A DNA stretch of 64,000 nucleotides, taken from an uncultured Alphaproteobacteria bacterium (GTDB lineage Bacteria > Pseudomonadota > Alphaproteobacteria > Micavibrionales > UBA1664). How positions within the stretch are numbered: the stretch's first letter is position 1; each line of letters starts with the position of its first letter. Positions 43,758-55,214 of the stretch are shown in pieces. The notes beneath the pieces are model-generated. The model was not told where the DNA came from. It ran no database searches and worked only from the letters and a program-made list of their open reading frames with translations. Made by a program: the position numbers and the translations under genes. The stretch covers positions 1 through 64,000 of the forward strand of contig CALSUG010000005.1 in NCBI GenBank assembly GCA_943789475.1, written 5' to 3'.

Positions 43758-44767
43758 GTGCGCAAAATCAATCATTAAACGAAAATGATATTCGTCCTGA
43801 TGATTTAATGGATGAACAGAAAAAGAGAATGCTTGCCGATATTGATTATCTTCTCGGTTTTCGCGATCAATTTGTTGATGTTGGGTGCCCTGCCTGTAAA
43901 TCAACAAGTTATCGATTTGTCTTTGAAAAATTTTCCATGAATTACAATACGTGCGAAGACTGTGACACGCTTTATATCTCACCGCGTCCGACACCTGAAA
44001 TTTTGGGGAAATTTTATGCTAACTCGGTAAATTACGAATATTGGGCAACACATATTTTTCCAGCGAGTGAAGAGGCGCGCACAGAAAAAATTTTCCGTCC
44101 ACGAGCGGAGCGTGTTCGTGATCTATGTGCGAAATATGACATGGCACCTGAAACTATGGTGGAAATTGGTGCAGGGTTTGGAACATTCGGTAGTGAGGTT
44201 GAGAAGTTGCATCTTGTTGATCGTTTTGTTGCTGTTGAGCCATCCAATTCATTGGCAAAAAAATGTAGTGACCGTGGTTTAGAAACCATGAATATGCCCA
44301 TTGAAGAAACAAATTTTGAAGATAACAGTGTTGATGTTGTTTGTAGTTTCGAGGTAATCGAACATATTTTTGACCCATCATCTATTTTCGAAACATGTCA
44401 TCGTATTTTACGTCCGGGTGGATTGGTTATTGTGACAAATCCAAATGGTCATGGATTTGACGTGGTTGCGGCACCTCAACATTCGACAACTGTGGATGTT
44501 GAGCATTTGAATTATTATAATCCAAAATCAATGCGCGTCATGTTTGAACGTACAGGATTTGAAGTGGTGGAGGTCATGACGCCGGGCGTTTTGGATGCCG
44601 AATTGCTGCATAAAATGTTTGTCTCGGGTGAGATGAAAAAAGAAGATAATCCATTTCTTTATCAAATTTTGGTTGAAAAGTGGGAGGAAACTCGTGATGA
44701 TTTCCAAGAATTTTTAGTGAAACATAATTTATCATCCCATATGTGGACGATAGCAAGAAAGGTTTAG
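43754..44767 (+). CDS. SAM-dependent methyltransferase with N-terminal zinc ribbon
   Basis: A 337-residue enzyme. Residues about 45-75 form a zinc-ribbon-like pair (C-P-A-C and C-E-D-C), then a class I methyltransferase core follows with motif I V-E-I-G-A-G-F-G-T-F-G (about 135-145), the post-core S-F-E-V-I-E-H-I-F-D-P and R-I-L-R-P-G-G-L-V-I-V-T. Such proteins often methylate sugars or nucleotide sugars in surface-glycan loci; the substrate here is unknown. It starts inside the flippase stop (ATGA), showing coupling, and the next methyltransferase begins five bases downstream. Confidence 0.78.
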   Translation: MSAQNQSLNENDIRPDDLMDEQKKRMLADIDYLLGFRDQFVDVGCPACKSTSYRFVFEKFSMNYNTCEDCDTLYISPRPTPEILGKFYANSVNYEYWATHIFPASEEARTEKIFRPRAERVRDLCAKYDMAPETMVEIGAGFGTFGSEVEKLHLVDRFVAVEPSNSLAKKCSDRGLETMNMPIEETNFEDNSVDVVCSFEVIEHIFDPSSIFETCHRILRPGGLVIVTNPNGHGFDVVAAPQHSTTVDVEHLNYYNPKSMRVMFERTGFEVVEVMTPGVLDAELLHKMFVSGEMKKEDNPFLYQILVEKWEETRDDFQEFLVKHNLSSHMWTIARKV

Positions 44768-44771
44768 TTTA

Positions 44772-45581
44772 ATGACATTACAAAAATTAGGAGCAGAAAA
44801 AGATTCCTTTGATTATTGGGAAGATACAACAAATGATTATGTTGGAAAATTGGAAGGTGATTATCACACTCATCGTTTGAATGTCATTAATGCATTGATA
44901 CCAGACGATCTGTATCAATCAGGAAAACGAATTTTTGATTTTGGATGTGGAAACGCCGTCCATTACCCACAATTCACGGATAAAGGGGTAAGGATAGAAG
45001 GCGTAGATATTTCAGAAACGATGGTTGCCGAGGCACACAATAATTTAAAGGCATGGGGAATGCCGATGGATATCGTGAAACAGGGGGGCGTTGAGTTAAT
45101 GAAATCAATTCCAGATGATTCATTTGATGCCGTTATTTCGTTTAATGTTCTGGCCTATCTCACAAACGAAGAAGATCGCGAATTTTATATTCAGGCACAG
45201 CGCATTTTAAAAGATGGCGGGCAATTAATTGTTACGCATTCAAATAGTTTGTTTGATATGTTTAGTTTGAATGCAATGACGTCACAATTTTTTGCGGATA
45301 ACTATAATGTCGATTGTGTCGGTGACATGTTAGTCAACAGTAAGATTGATGAAAATAGACCGCAATATAATGTGCGCGAAAATCCATTAGCATATCGTTA
45401 TAAATTGGCCAATTATGGATTAGAAGAAATGCAGCAGGAGTTTATTAATTTTCATGCTCTACCTCCAATGCAAATGACAGAAGATAGAGATTACCCCGAT
45501 ACGTTGGACATAGCACATGACCAACGATGGAAGTTAATGTTTCAATGTTCAACATATGGATCAAGATCGGTTAAGAAATAA
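44772..45581 (+). CDS. SAM-dependent methyltransferase
   Basis: A 269-residue class I methyltransferase. Motif I reads I-F-D-F-G-C-G-N-A-V at about 54-62, followed by V-D-I-S-E-T-M-V-A-E-A, and the catalytic-region V-I-S-F-N-V-L-A-Y-L and L-K-D-G-G-Q-L-I-V-T. The C-terminal 100 residues are divergent and may bind the acceptor. It is third in the plus-strand block after the flippase and the zinc-ribbon methyltransferase, so it probably decorates the same glycan. Confidence 0.75.
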   Translation: MTLQKLGAEKDSFDYWEDTTNDYVGKLEGDYHTHRLNVINALIPDDLYQSGKRIFDFGCGNAVHYPQFTDKGVRIEGVDISETMVAEAHNNLKAWGMPMDIVKQGGVELMKSIPDDSFDAVISFNVLAYLTNEEDREFYIQAQRILKDGGQLIVTHSNSLFDMFSLNAMTSQFFADNYNVDCVGDMLVNSKIDENRPQYNVRENPLAYRYKLANYGLEEMQQEFINFHALPPMQMTEDRDYPDTLDIAHDQRWKLMFQCSTYGSRSVKK

Positions 45582-45588
45582 GAAGGTA

Positions 45589-46650
45589 TCAGGCGTAACA
45601 GTCGCTTGATTTTCCCAGTAACGTGAATTCATCAGGAATGTCCGAAATGTTGATTATTACACCTTGTTTTTGAGCGGAATAAGCACAGCCAAATAAAATT
45701 TCTTGTGATGCAATAATATCTTGTCCATTGATAAGAGGTATTGTGTCCTCATCAATCTGGCTTACTAAATTTTGAAAACAATATTCCATGGCACTTTCAT
45801 TCACGTCAAAGGGGATTGTTTTTGGCGTGTCCATATAAAAATCATTTTTCATTGCGTTATGTGTGATATATGCACCATCCGATCCAATCGTGATAATACC
45901 CTTGTCGCCATAAATACGTGTATTCATGCCAGGAGCAGATGAAATAGTGCCACGCACACCATTGTCAAATGTGATTTCGGCGTGATGAAGTGTGAGATCA
46001 TTTTCAATAATATGTGATGTTGCGTCAAATTGTCCACTACAGTTGGCCTGAACATGAGTGGGAGTGTTTGATCCAGAAAAATAAACAAGCATATCTGCGG
46101 AATGAGGATGATTCCACATCAATGTGGTAACGTCATTTTCAACGGTGACGTGTTTTATTTTACCGATAATATCGTCATTTATTAAATTTTTCGCATGTCG
46201 ATATGCGGCCATATAACGGCGTAATGTGCCGTAGCTATATTTAATTTTGGCATTATTTAATTCGTTTATGAGTAATTTGGCCTCTCCTAAATTTTGACAA
46301 ATTGGTTTTTCAAAATGGATGGCCTTTACGCCTGATTTTATTGCGGCTCGAATGATATCGGGGCGCGGCGGTGTGCGTGTGGCGATGGAAACGATATGAA
46401 TATCGTTGTCTTTTAAACATTCTTCATAGGATGTATATGTTTGTTTAATACCAAATTGTTGAGATGCTTTTTGAAGGTTATTTTTATCTGGATCGCATAG
46501 TGCGACAAGATTTATATTTTGTGTTTTTTCTATTGTTTCACCATGACTAAGCGGTAACCAACCTTTTGGAAAAACATTAACCAAATGATCAAACGTGCTT
46601 GTGCCCATTTTACCACATCCGATGAGTGCGGCATTGTAAGATTTAGTCAT
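45589..46650 (-). CDS. Gfo/Idh/MocA family oxidoreductase
   Basis: A 353-residue NAD(P)-dependent oxidoreductase. N-terminal Rossmann fold with I-G-C-G-K-M-G, A-L-C-D-P-D, and the family E-K-P-I-C motif (I-H-F-E-K-P-I). C-terminal domain with G-D-K-G-I-I-T. Relatives oxidise or reduce sugars and nucleotide sugars. The last gene of the minus-strand block, it overlaps the MDR gene by eight bases; the two resemble the two halves of fused bi-domain oxidoreductases found in polysaccharide loci. Substrate unknown. Confidence 0.8.
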   Translation of the reverse strand: MTKSYNAALIGCGKMGTSTFDHLVNVFPKGWLPLSHGETIEKTQNINLVALCDPDKNNLQKASQQFGIKQTYTSYEECLKDNDIHIVSIATRTPPRPDIIRAAIKSGVKAIHFEKPICQNLGEAKLLINELNNAKIKYSYGTLRRYMAAYRHAKNLINDDIIGKIKHVTVENDVTTLMWNHPHSADMLVYFSGSNTPTHVQANCSGQFDATSHIIENDLTLHHAEITFDNGVRGTISSAPGMNTRIYGDKGIITIGSDGAYITHNAMKNDFYMDTPKTIPFDVNESAMEYCFQNLVSQIDEDTIPLINGQDIIASQEILFGCAYSAQKQGVIINISDIPDEFTLLGKSSDCYA

Positions 46651-47572
46651 CTTGTGTCCAATCAAGCAGATAGGTGAATGTATTAGGTTTCCTATTTTCT
46701 AATTCTTGATATGCATCATCAAGGTTGGACGATGGAAAAATTTCAGAAATTAGAATATCACCGTCAATGGTGCCATCGGATAATCTATCCCAAATCCATT
46801 TGATATTATTTTTGATTTGTTCCAATGGAATATCACCACAAGATAGAAGAGCGAGTTGTTTGTCGTAAATATATTGTGAGGCTAGGGGGTTGAAGTCAGG
46901 TGTGTCTTGTCCACGCCCAGGAAAACCAATCATAACGATAGGTGCAAAACGATTGGCCAATTGCATAGACAGGTGATGGTCATGCCATTGGTTTGATGTG
47001 TTGATGACCCAATCATATTGATCTTCGTTTTTTTCAATGTTTGATTTAGATACAAAATTTATCTGTTCAATAGATGGTGTGCCTGTTTGATTTGTAAAAA
47101 TAGTAGGAGTAAATCCCATTGCTTTTGCAACAAGGGCGCATCCCAAACCAAGTGTTCCGCATCCTATAATGGCAATGGAGTTTCCATCTTTTTTATGAGC
47201 CCTTGCCTTGGTTAATGCATCGTGCCCTAAATGATAAAGATAGGTTGTCGTAGCATGTTTTTGCTGTTCCTCCGTTAGGTTTTTTGAACGTAATAATACG
47301 TCATCATGTGAACATCTGAAATGTGAACGATGGCTTTGAAATGTTAAAATGAAATCTCCACTTATTGAATCTTTTGCAAGATTACAGTATCCTATCACGC
47401 GTGGATATAATTGGGATGGACGTAACGGTTCATGTTCTAAATATGCTGCCATTTCAGTACCTGGTGATATAGCACTATAAATTGTTTTTGCATCTATATC
47501 GTATTCGGTTTCATCCCAATGAATAGGTGATTTTGATAATGTTTTTTTATCTGTAAGGGAGTAATAAAACAT
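46643..47572 (-). CDS. Zinc-type alcohol dehydrogenase (MDR)-like oxidoreductase
   Basis: A 309-residue protein of the medium-chain dehydrogenase fold, shorter than the usual 340-360. It has the N-terminal S-A-I-S-P-G-T-E motif seen in bi-domain oxidoreductases, then the Rossmann region I-A-I-I-G-C-G-T-L-G-L-G at about 133. The catalytic zinc Cys of ordinary MDR enzymes is not obvious. Overlapping the next (Gfo/Idh) gene by eight bases indicates coupling. It is probably a nucleotide-sugar or sugar oxidoreductase for the glycan; this is inference. Confidence 0.68.
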   Translation of the reverse strand: MFYYSLTDKKTLSKSPIHWDETEYDIDAKTIYSAISPGTEMAAYLEHEPLRPSQLYPRVIGYCNLAKDSISGDFILTFQSHRSHFRCSHDDVLLRSKNLTEEQQKHATTTYLYHLGHDALTKARAHKKDGNSIAIIGCGTLGLGCALVAKAMGFTPTIFTNQTGTPSIEQINFVSKSNIEKNEDQYDWVINTSNQWHDHHLSMQLANRFAPIVMIGFPGRGQDTPDFNPLASQYIYDKQLALLSCGDIPLEQIKNNIKWIWDRLSDGTIDGDILISEIFPSSNLDDAYQELENRKPNTFTYLLDWTQDD

Positions 47573-47574
47573 GG

Positions 47575-49137
47575 CTACAGCTTACAATGTTCTAAAATTA
47601 GATCGACAAAATCATCGATAGATTTTTTTAATTCTTCTGGTGGTAAATCATTTTTGAACCAATAGTAAGTCGTGGAGAGTTCAAACGCTTTTGATAAAAT
47701 ACACGCGGTATATAATTTTATTTTTTTGATGGATACAGGTTTTGTTTTAAGAGCTGTTTGAATGGCATCGCCAATTTTTGTTGGTTCAGGGCAATGTACA
47801 AAACCTTCATCCATATTGAGGTAATGTTGATTTCCTAAAATCACAGGCACTTTGCCCAACATCATATTTTCCCATCCAGCGGTTCCTGTGAGTGTGATGG
47901 TCAGTTGGGCCTGCTTCATACATTTAAAATTATCTTCAAATGGTGAGACAGCGCACACATCGGGCATATTGGCGATTCTTTTTGCAAATGATGATGGACG
48001 TCGTCCAATCATGGGTACGTGATCTTTTACAACGAGTTTCCATCCTGCGGGAATTTGCTTTGATGCAAATTCGATGAGGGATATTTGATCGGTTAATTTG
48101 TCACACATAACCATGCTGGTCATTTCTGGATCAACCTGAAGGGGGAAATAGATGAATTTTGTATCGCCAACAATATCATCAAGAGTGCATTGTTTTTTAC
48201 GCATTTCTTTTTGCATGCCCCAAAATTTCATCAGTGATAATTTGAAAATTTCGGAACCATAACGTTGTCGCCAAATACCGCGTGATCCAATTAAACCTAA
48301 TTTTAACGCGCCCCAACGTGCACAATCGCGTGCGGCAAGTTTTATAAATCCAAATAGACTGTTTTCTTTTTTAAGAAGATCAATCCAGAATGTCGTGTCA
48401 CCAGGGCGTTCAGGTTTGTTACGAAAATCATCAATATGTTTTGATGCTTTATCATGCAAGGATTTCTCAATAAGAGACGGTTTTTTAAGTGCCTTTTTAT
48501 AAATTTCACCAACCTGAGGAAGGCACATTTTTTCATCGGGATCGACAACATAATAATCCCCCATTCGTGCGTAACTTAATTGTACCGCAGGGATGTTGTG
48601 ATAATGAGCTGCAAAATGAAGCGCAATGGCATCGGCACCCGCAACACCATAAGTGTAAATAACATCTGGTTTTTGATCTTTGATTAAATCAAAACAATAG
48701 TCGAGCAATCCTATAACATAGCTCCAACGGCTATCAGGATTTTTTTCGAACTGATCTATAAGCGGTGTGCGTTCAACATATCCACCCGCAACATATCCGT
48801 ATCCAATCTCACGATCCGCGGTGATAATTTTGCGAAGCGTATCGTCACCTAGTTTTTTACGATAAAATTCAAGACGTTTATAATCAACAGGGGTGTTAAC
48901 CCATTGTGTAATCATTTCGTTGAGGAAATCACAACGATTAAAGGCATATGGGGTGTCGTCTAATTTTTTGATATTATCGACCAGATAGTGACGTCCAGAA
49001 ATAAAAGCAGACAATTTACATTTGGGATGACGATCACGTAATTCCTGTGCAACTTTCATATGATAATCAAACAATGCACCAGCTAGTAAGAAGACGACGC
49101 TGGGTGATTTTGTTTGTTGCTGTTTTTTAATCGTCAT
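47575..49137 (-). CDS. Capsule-synthesis-like glycosyltransferase (putative)
   Basis: A 520-residue protein with two Rossmann-like halves. The C-terminal half has Y-F-P-L-Q-V-D-P-E, V-V-K-D-H-V-P-M-I-G-R-R, and a sugar-nucleotide-site-like I-T-L-T-G-T-A-G-W-E-N-M-M-L-G-K-P-type segment, as in capsule polysaccharide biosynthesis and other GT-B proteins. The N-terminal half holds a strand and G-V-A-G-A-D-A. No signal or membrane helix is evident. Its neighbours (HisF-amidotransferase, oxidoreductases) place it in the glycan locus. The donor and acceptor are unknown. Confidence 0.58.
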   Translation of the reverse strand: MTIKKQQQTKSPSVVFLLAGALFDYHMKVAQELRDRHPKCKLSAFISGRHYLVDNIKKLDDTPYAFNRCDFLNEMITQWVNTPVDYKRLEFYRKKLGDDTLRKIITADREIGYGYVAGGYVERTPLIDQFEKNPDSRWSYVIGLLDYCFDLIKDQKPDVIYTYGVAGADAIALHFAAHYHNIPAVQLSYARMGDYYVVDPDEKMCLPQVGEIYKKALKKPSLIEKSLHDKASKHIDDFRNKPERPGDTTFWIDLLKKENSLFGFIKLAARDCARWGALKLGLIGSRGIWRQRYGSEIFKLSLMKFWGMQKEMRKKQCTLDDIVGDTKFIYFPLQVDPEMTSMVMCDKLTDQISLIEFASKQIPAGWKLVVKDHVPMIGRRPSSFAKRIANMPDVCAVSPFEDNFKCMKQAQLTITLTGTAGWENMMLGKVPVILGNQHYLNMDEGFVHCPEPTKIGDAIQTALKTKPVSIKKIKLYTACILSKAFELSTTYYWFKNDLPPEELKKSIDDFVDLILEHCKL

Positions 49138-51193
49138 TTATTGTGTCCCAAATATTGTGTTTTTTCCATGTGCCATTGTCTTTCCACCATACACGTTTAT
49201 CACGGTATGTGTCGGCAATGGCATCAAATTGTTCGGCACTCATGCCTGTATATTCGCTCCACCGATCCATATCTTTTGATCGGATGTGATCTTTTTCTTT
49301 GACAAGTTCGATGGCTTGCTCACGTGACATATCGCCACTACGGAGATCTTTTGCAGTATGATCTGTACAACGGCCATAGCCAAATTTTATCCATTTTAGA
49401 TAATCATGCCCACCATTTTCATGGATGTCATCAAGGTTTGATCCCGTGCGATATGTGCGTTCAAATGGTTCTTTCGATGCCTCGAAACCATATTTTTCAA
49501 CCATTAATGGTAAATGTTTATTCGCATCCCATTGAGTATAATTGGACAAGAAGACACCGCGCAAGTCGATATCAAAAATTTCCTGATCAGTGGGATATTG
49601 ATATGGATACATATTTTGTTCGGTAATACCCTCAAGCCCGACCATATAATTCCAATCATATCCGCGTGCGAAATGTTCAAGACGATTACGGTATGTCCAT
49701 TCAATAAAATCATTCATTGAAAATTGACCGCATAAATCTTGATATCCATGTTCACCCCATAACACCGTTGGGATTTTATGTAGAGCGGCTATCTTCATCG
49801 GTAACGTTGAAATTCCGACATGTCCGTGCCAATTCATGTCCCCCATGATTTGAACACCAAGGCGGTTCAATTTTTTTAATAAGGGAACACCAGGATGATA
49901 AATAATGTGATTAACATCAAACATATCGGCCATACGGCGTAGGTTGCGTTCGCCCGCTTCGGAATAGTTGTTGCCGTAATAGGTGACGAGTAGAGGCTCA
50001 AACCCCAAAACATTTTTTACAAAATGCGTCTGGAAGTAGCTGTCCTTTCCACCACTTACCCCGATTACACAGTCAGGTCGTGATTTGTTGGGGCATGCAC
50101 CGCGTGCAATAATATCGCGTAAGGCTTCTTTACGTCGCGCCCATTCATTATCGGTGATTTCAAATTTAATATTTGAATTTTTACATCCTGTACATAAACC
50201 GGTTTCATCAAACGCAAGTGGTGTTGCTGATAATTTTGGATAAGTACAGTTAATGCACCATTCCATTTTTTTCGGCTCATTCCAGTTGGGCGTGTTTTTA
50301 AGTTCCGTTGCACGTGCCATACGGTCATCAATACGTTTTTTTGTTTCTTCTAAATCGTAAATCGGTTCGCGAGGGAACCACTTATTATCCAATTTAACAG
50401 GGCGAAGCGATAACCCGTTGTCGATACAGTGTTGTTTTGACTTAGGGTAAGATAGTTCAAAATAATTAAAAATATTTGCGGCGGCAATCGCACTTGCATC
50501 TGTGTTTTTAAATGTTTCTGCAAAATGATCATATGATCCTGCGCCACCACATGCAATCACAGGGATGGACACAGCCTTTGTGATTTTATCTATGATGTTA
50601 TTGTCAAAACCGTTGCCTAAACCATCACGGTCAATATTTTGAAGGAAAATCTCGCCAGCACCCATTTTTTCAACTTGTTGTGCATATTGAATAAGATCTA
50701 AATCGGTTTTTGTTTTTCCACTGTGTGAATAGATGCCGTATGATCCATCGTCTTCTTTGCGTATATCGATATTAATGACAACGCATTGTGCGCCAAATTC
50801 TTGCGAACACTGCGTGATGAATTCTGGCGTTTCAATAGCTTGCGTATTGATGATAATTTTATCTGCACCATTTTCCAATCGTGCGCGTGCATCATCTAAT
50901 GTTTTGACGCGTCCACCAAATGATAGGGGCATAGAGCATACGGATGATATTTGTTTAAGTAGGCCCAGCGTTGTATTGTCGTCATAACTAATATACAGAT
51001 CATCGCGGCGCATATCGTGGTGGTCATGGTCACTGATGTCGATTAAGACAAGTTCATCAACGTTCCAATTGGAAAGTCTGCGAATTGTATCAATCGGGTT
51101 TCCAATGACTTGGTGTATATGAAACATTTCGGATCGAACGATCATTCCATGTTTAATTAACACAACGGGAATAAGGCGACGATATTGGCTCAT
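49127..51193 (-). CDS. HisF-like domain fused to N-acetyl sugar amidotransferase (WbpG/PseA type)
   Basis: A 688-residue fusion. Residues 1 to about 265 are a HisF-type barrel (R-R-L-I-P-V-V-L-I-K-H-G, G-G-R-V-K-T, V-V-I-N-I-D-I, and A-C-G-G-A-G). After a linker there is a zinc-ribbon-like Cys set (C-I-N-C and C-T-G-C, about 311-333) and then an amidotransferase domain with the PP-loop G-V-S-G-G-K-D-S near 375. WbpG, HisH2 and HisF2 are separate proteins in Pseudomonas and convert an N-acetyl group to acetamidino; PseA does this for pseudaminic acid in Campylobacter. The Asp of the HisF C-L-D motif reads Leu here, so histidine synthesis is unlikely. It overlaps hisH by four bases and the glycosyltransferase gene by 11. 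Confidence 0.88.
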   Translation of the reverse strand: MSQYRRLIPVVLIKHGMIVRSEMFHIHQVIGNPIDTIRRLSNWNVDELVLIDISDHDHHDMRRDDLYISYDDNTTLGLLKQISSVCSMPLSFGGRVKTLDDARARLENGADKIIINTQAIETPEFITQCSQEFGAQCVVINIDIRKEDDGSYGIYSHSGKTKTDLDLIQYAQQVEKMGAGEIFLQNIDRDGLGNGFDNNIIDKITKAVSIPVIACGGAGSYDHFAETFKNTDASAIAAANIFNYFELSYPKSKQHCIDNGLSLRPVKLDNKWFPREPIYDLEETKKRIDDRMARATELKNTPNWNEPKKMEWCINCTYPKLSATPLAFDETGLCTGCKNSNIKFEITDNEWARRKEALRDIIARGACPNKSRPDCVIGVSGGKDSYFQTHFVKNVLGFEPLLVTYYGNNYSEAGERNLRRMADMFDVNHIIYHPGVPLLKKLNRLGVQIMGDMNWHGHVGISTLPMKIAALHKIPTVLWGEHGYQDLCGQFSMNDFIEWTYRNRLEHFARGYDWNYMVGLEGITEQNMYPYQYPTDQEIFDIDLRGVFLSNYTQWDANKHLPLMVEKYGFEASKEPFERTYRTGSNLDDIHENGGHDYLKWIKFGYGRCTDHTAKDLRSGDMSREQAIELVKEKDHIRSKDMDRWSEYTGMSAEQFDAIADTYRDKRVWWKDNGTWKKHNIWDTINDD

Positions 51194-51825
51194 GCTGATT
51201 TTGTCTCTTTTACAAAGCGGTCAAGTAGATCTAACCCCGCATCTTGTGATTTTTCAGGATGAAATTGACATCCAAAAACATTTTCACGTTCTATGGATAC
51301 CGTGATGTCTTGCCCGTCATAATTGATCGTTGCAGCAATATCGGATGAGTCGTTACAAACCATGTGGTAACTATGCACATGGTAAAAGCTATCTTGTTGA
51401 TAATTTTGAGGAAATAAACTGCAGTTTTTCTTTTTATTTACGTCATACCATCCAGTGTTGGGGACACGGTAATCATTGGTCGTTGGGGATAGTTTGACTA
51501 CCTCAGCATCTAAGATACCTAACCCTTCGATTTTTGTATCGCTTCCCTCTAGGCCAGTTTTTGCGAGGAGTTGCATGCCTAAACAAATGCCAATTGTAGG
51601 CACTTTGTCATTAATAACGCGTTGTTTTACCAAATCAACGAGGCCAGCGTCACTTAACCCCTTCATTCCACGTGTGAATGCAGATACACCAGGAACAACA
51701 AGAGCAGAGGCATTCTTAATAACGTCGTAATCATCTGTAAGGAGAATATCAGTACCGATTTTTTTAAACCCATTGAGGATTGAACCGAAATTTCCAGCCT
51801 TAGTGTCGATAATTGTTAATTGCAT
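51190..51825 (-). CDS. hisH: HisH-like glutamine amidotransferase subunit for sugar amidation
   Basis: Class I glutaminase of 211 residues that releases ammonia from glutamine for its partner. Catalytic triad in place: Cys81 (G-I-C-L-G-M), His189 and Glu191 (F-H-P-E-K). Family start I-I-D-T-K-A-G-N-F and the oxyanion-forming V-P-G-V are visible. It is translationally coupled (ATGA) to the HisF-amidotransferase fusion and lies in a glycan locus with no other histidine gene, so it probably feeds the sugar amidotransferase. Its promoter lies in the 85-bp region shared with divergent pseB. Confidence 0.88.
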   Translation of the reverse strand: MQLTIIDTKAGNFGSILNGFKKIGTDILLTDDYDVIKNASALVVPGVSAFTRGMKGLSDAGLVDLVKQRVINDKVPTIGICLGMQLLAKTGLEGSDTKIEGLGILDAEVVKLSPTTNDYRVPNTGWYDVNKKKNCSLFPQNYQQDSFYHVHSYHMVCNDSSDIAATINYDGQDITVSIERENVFGCQFHPEKSQDAGLDLLDRFVKETKSA

Positions 51826-54051
<2,226 letters not shown>

Positions 54052-54059
<8 letters not shown>

Positions 54060-54759
54060 GGTAATTGCATTTATTCACGCACGTGGTGGATCAAAACGTA
54101 TTCCACGTAAAAATATAAAAGATTTTTTTGGGAAACCTGCGATTGCTTACCCAATTCAAGCTGCACTTGATAGTGGTGTGTTTGATCATGTTGTCATCTC
54201 AACGGATGATCAAGAGATTGCGTATATTGCTGTAAAATACGGTGCTCAATGTCATTATATGCGCCCTGATGAATTGGCAAATGACACGGCAACAACAGAT
54301 GAAGTTTTTCAATATGATGTTCGTACAATGCGTGAAAAGGGATTTGAATTTGATTATGCCTGTTGCATTTATGGAACAAGTATTTTTCTTGAACCAGAAT
54401 ATTTGAAAGATGCCGCTCAAACAATTTCAACGCGTGATGATATTGGGTCGGTGATTTCAGTCACGGAATATGATTTTTCTATTTTTCGTGCGTTGGTTGA
54501 AAATGATAAGGGGTGTTTGCAAATGCGTGAGCCGGAACATCGATTGACAAGGTCACAGGATTTACCCATCGCATATCATGACGCGGCATTATTTTATTTT
54601 GTGCCTGTCGAAAATTATATGAAAGAGGGAAAAGTTTATTCCGAAAAAGGTATACGCCCCGCAAAAATTCCACATTACAAGGTGGTGGATATTGATACCC
54701 CTGATGATTGGGCGCGTGCAGAAATGATGTATGAATCCTTGCGGAAATTAAAATCATGA
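54052..54759 (+). CDS. pseF: CMP-pseudaminic acid cytidylyltransferase PseF
   Basis: Activates pseudaminic acid as CMP-Pse, the donor for glycosyltransferases. The 235-residue CMP-sugar synthetase begins I-A-F-I-H-A-R-G-G-S-K-R-I-P-R-K-N-I-K (CTP site) and has the D-I-D-T-P-D-D-W-A-R-A-E end typical of PseF. No extra hydrolase domain is fused. It overlaps pseC (8 bp) and the following acetyltransferase gene (4 bp). CMP-legionaminate synthetase relatives are less likely given the linked pseB and pseC. Confidence 0.9.
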
Positions 54760-55214
54760 TTATTCGACCTGCAACATATCAAGATTCAGATGATTTGTTT
54801 TCATGGCGTAATGATCCACAAACACGGGTGATGTCCATCACATCGGATGAAGTGAGCAGGTCTGATCATGATGGATGGTATTCCGCGACATTGTCCAATC
54901 CAAAACGTATTTTGTTTATCGGAGAATTAGATGATAACAAAATAGGTATGTGTCGTTTTGATATCGGCGAAGATAAAGGCGCAACAGTATCGATCAACCT
55001 TAATCCACTCATGCGTGGCAAGGGATTGTCGGTTGAATTTTTAAAACGATCGATAGATACCTTTTGGGAAGTTTCAAAAATTGATCTTAATGCAATGATA
55101 AAACATGATAATACTGCGAGTATAAAATGTTTTGAAAAGGCAGGATTTTGTCAAAAATCATCCGATGAAAATTTTCATGAATACACATTAAAATACAAGG
55201 GAATGCAGTTATGA
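54756..55214 (+). CDS. GNAT acetyltransferase of the Pse operon (PseH-like)
   Basis: A 152-residue GNAT protein starting I-I-R-P-A-T-Y-Q-D-S-D-D-L-F-S-W-R-N-D-P, with the acetyl-CoA site around I-N-L-N-P-L-M-R-G-K-G-L-S. This domain resembles the acetyltransferase often fused to, or next to, PseG and fits N4 acetylation (PseH role) in pseudaminate synthesis. Unusually, PseG itself is not attached or adjacent. It overlaps its neighbours by four bases on both sides. Confidence 0.75.
   Translation: MIIRPATYQDSDDLFSWRNDPQTRVMSITSDEVSRSDHDGWYSATLSNPKRILFIGELDDNKIGMCRFDIGEDKGATVSINLNPLMRGKGLSVEFLKRSIDTFWEVSKIDLNAMIKHDNTASIKCFEKAGFCQKSSDENFHEYTLKYKGMQL

Noticed and set aside
51190-51825. HisH as a histidine biosynthesis gene
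   Set aside because: It is coupled to a HisF domain that lacks the catalytic Asp and is fused to a sugar amidotransferase, and no other his gene is nearby. A role in sugar amidation fits better.
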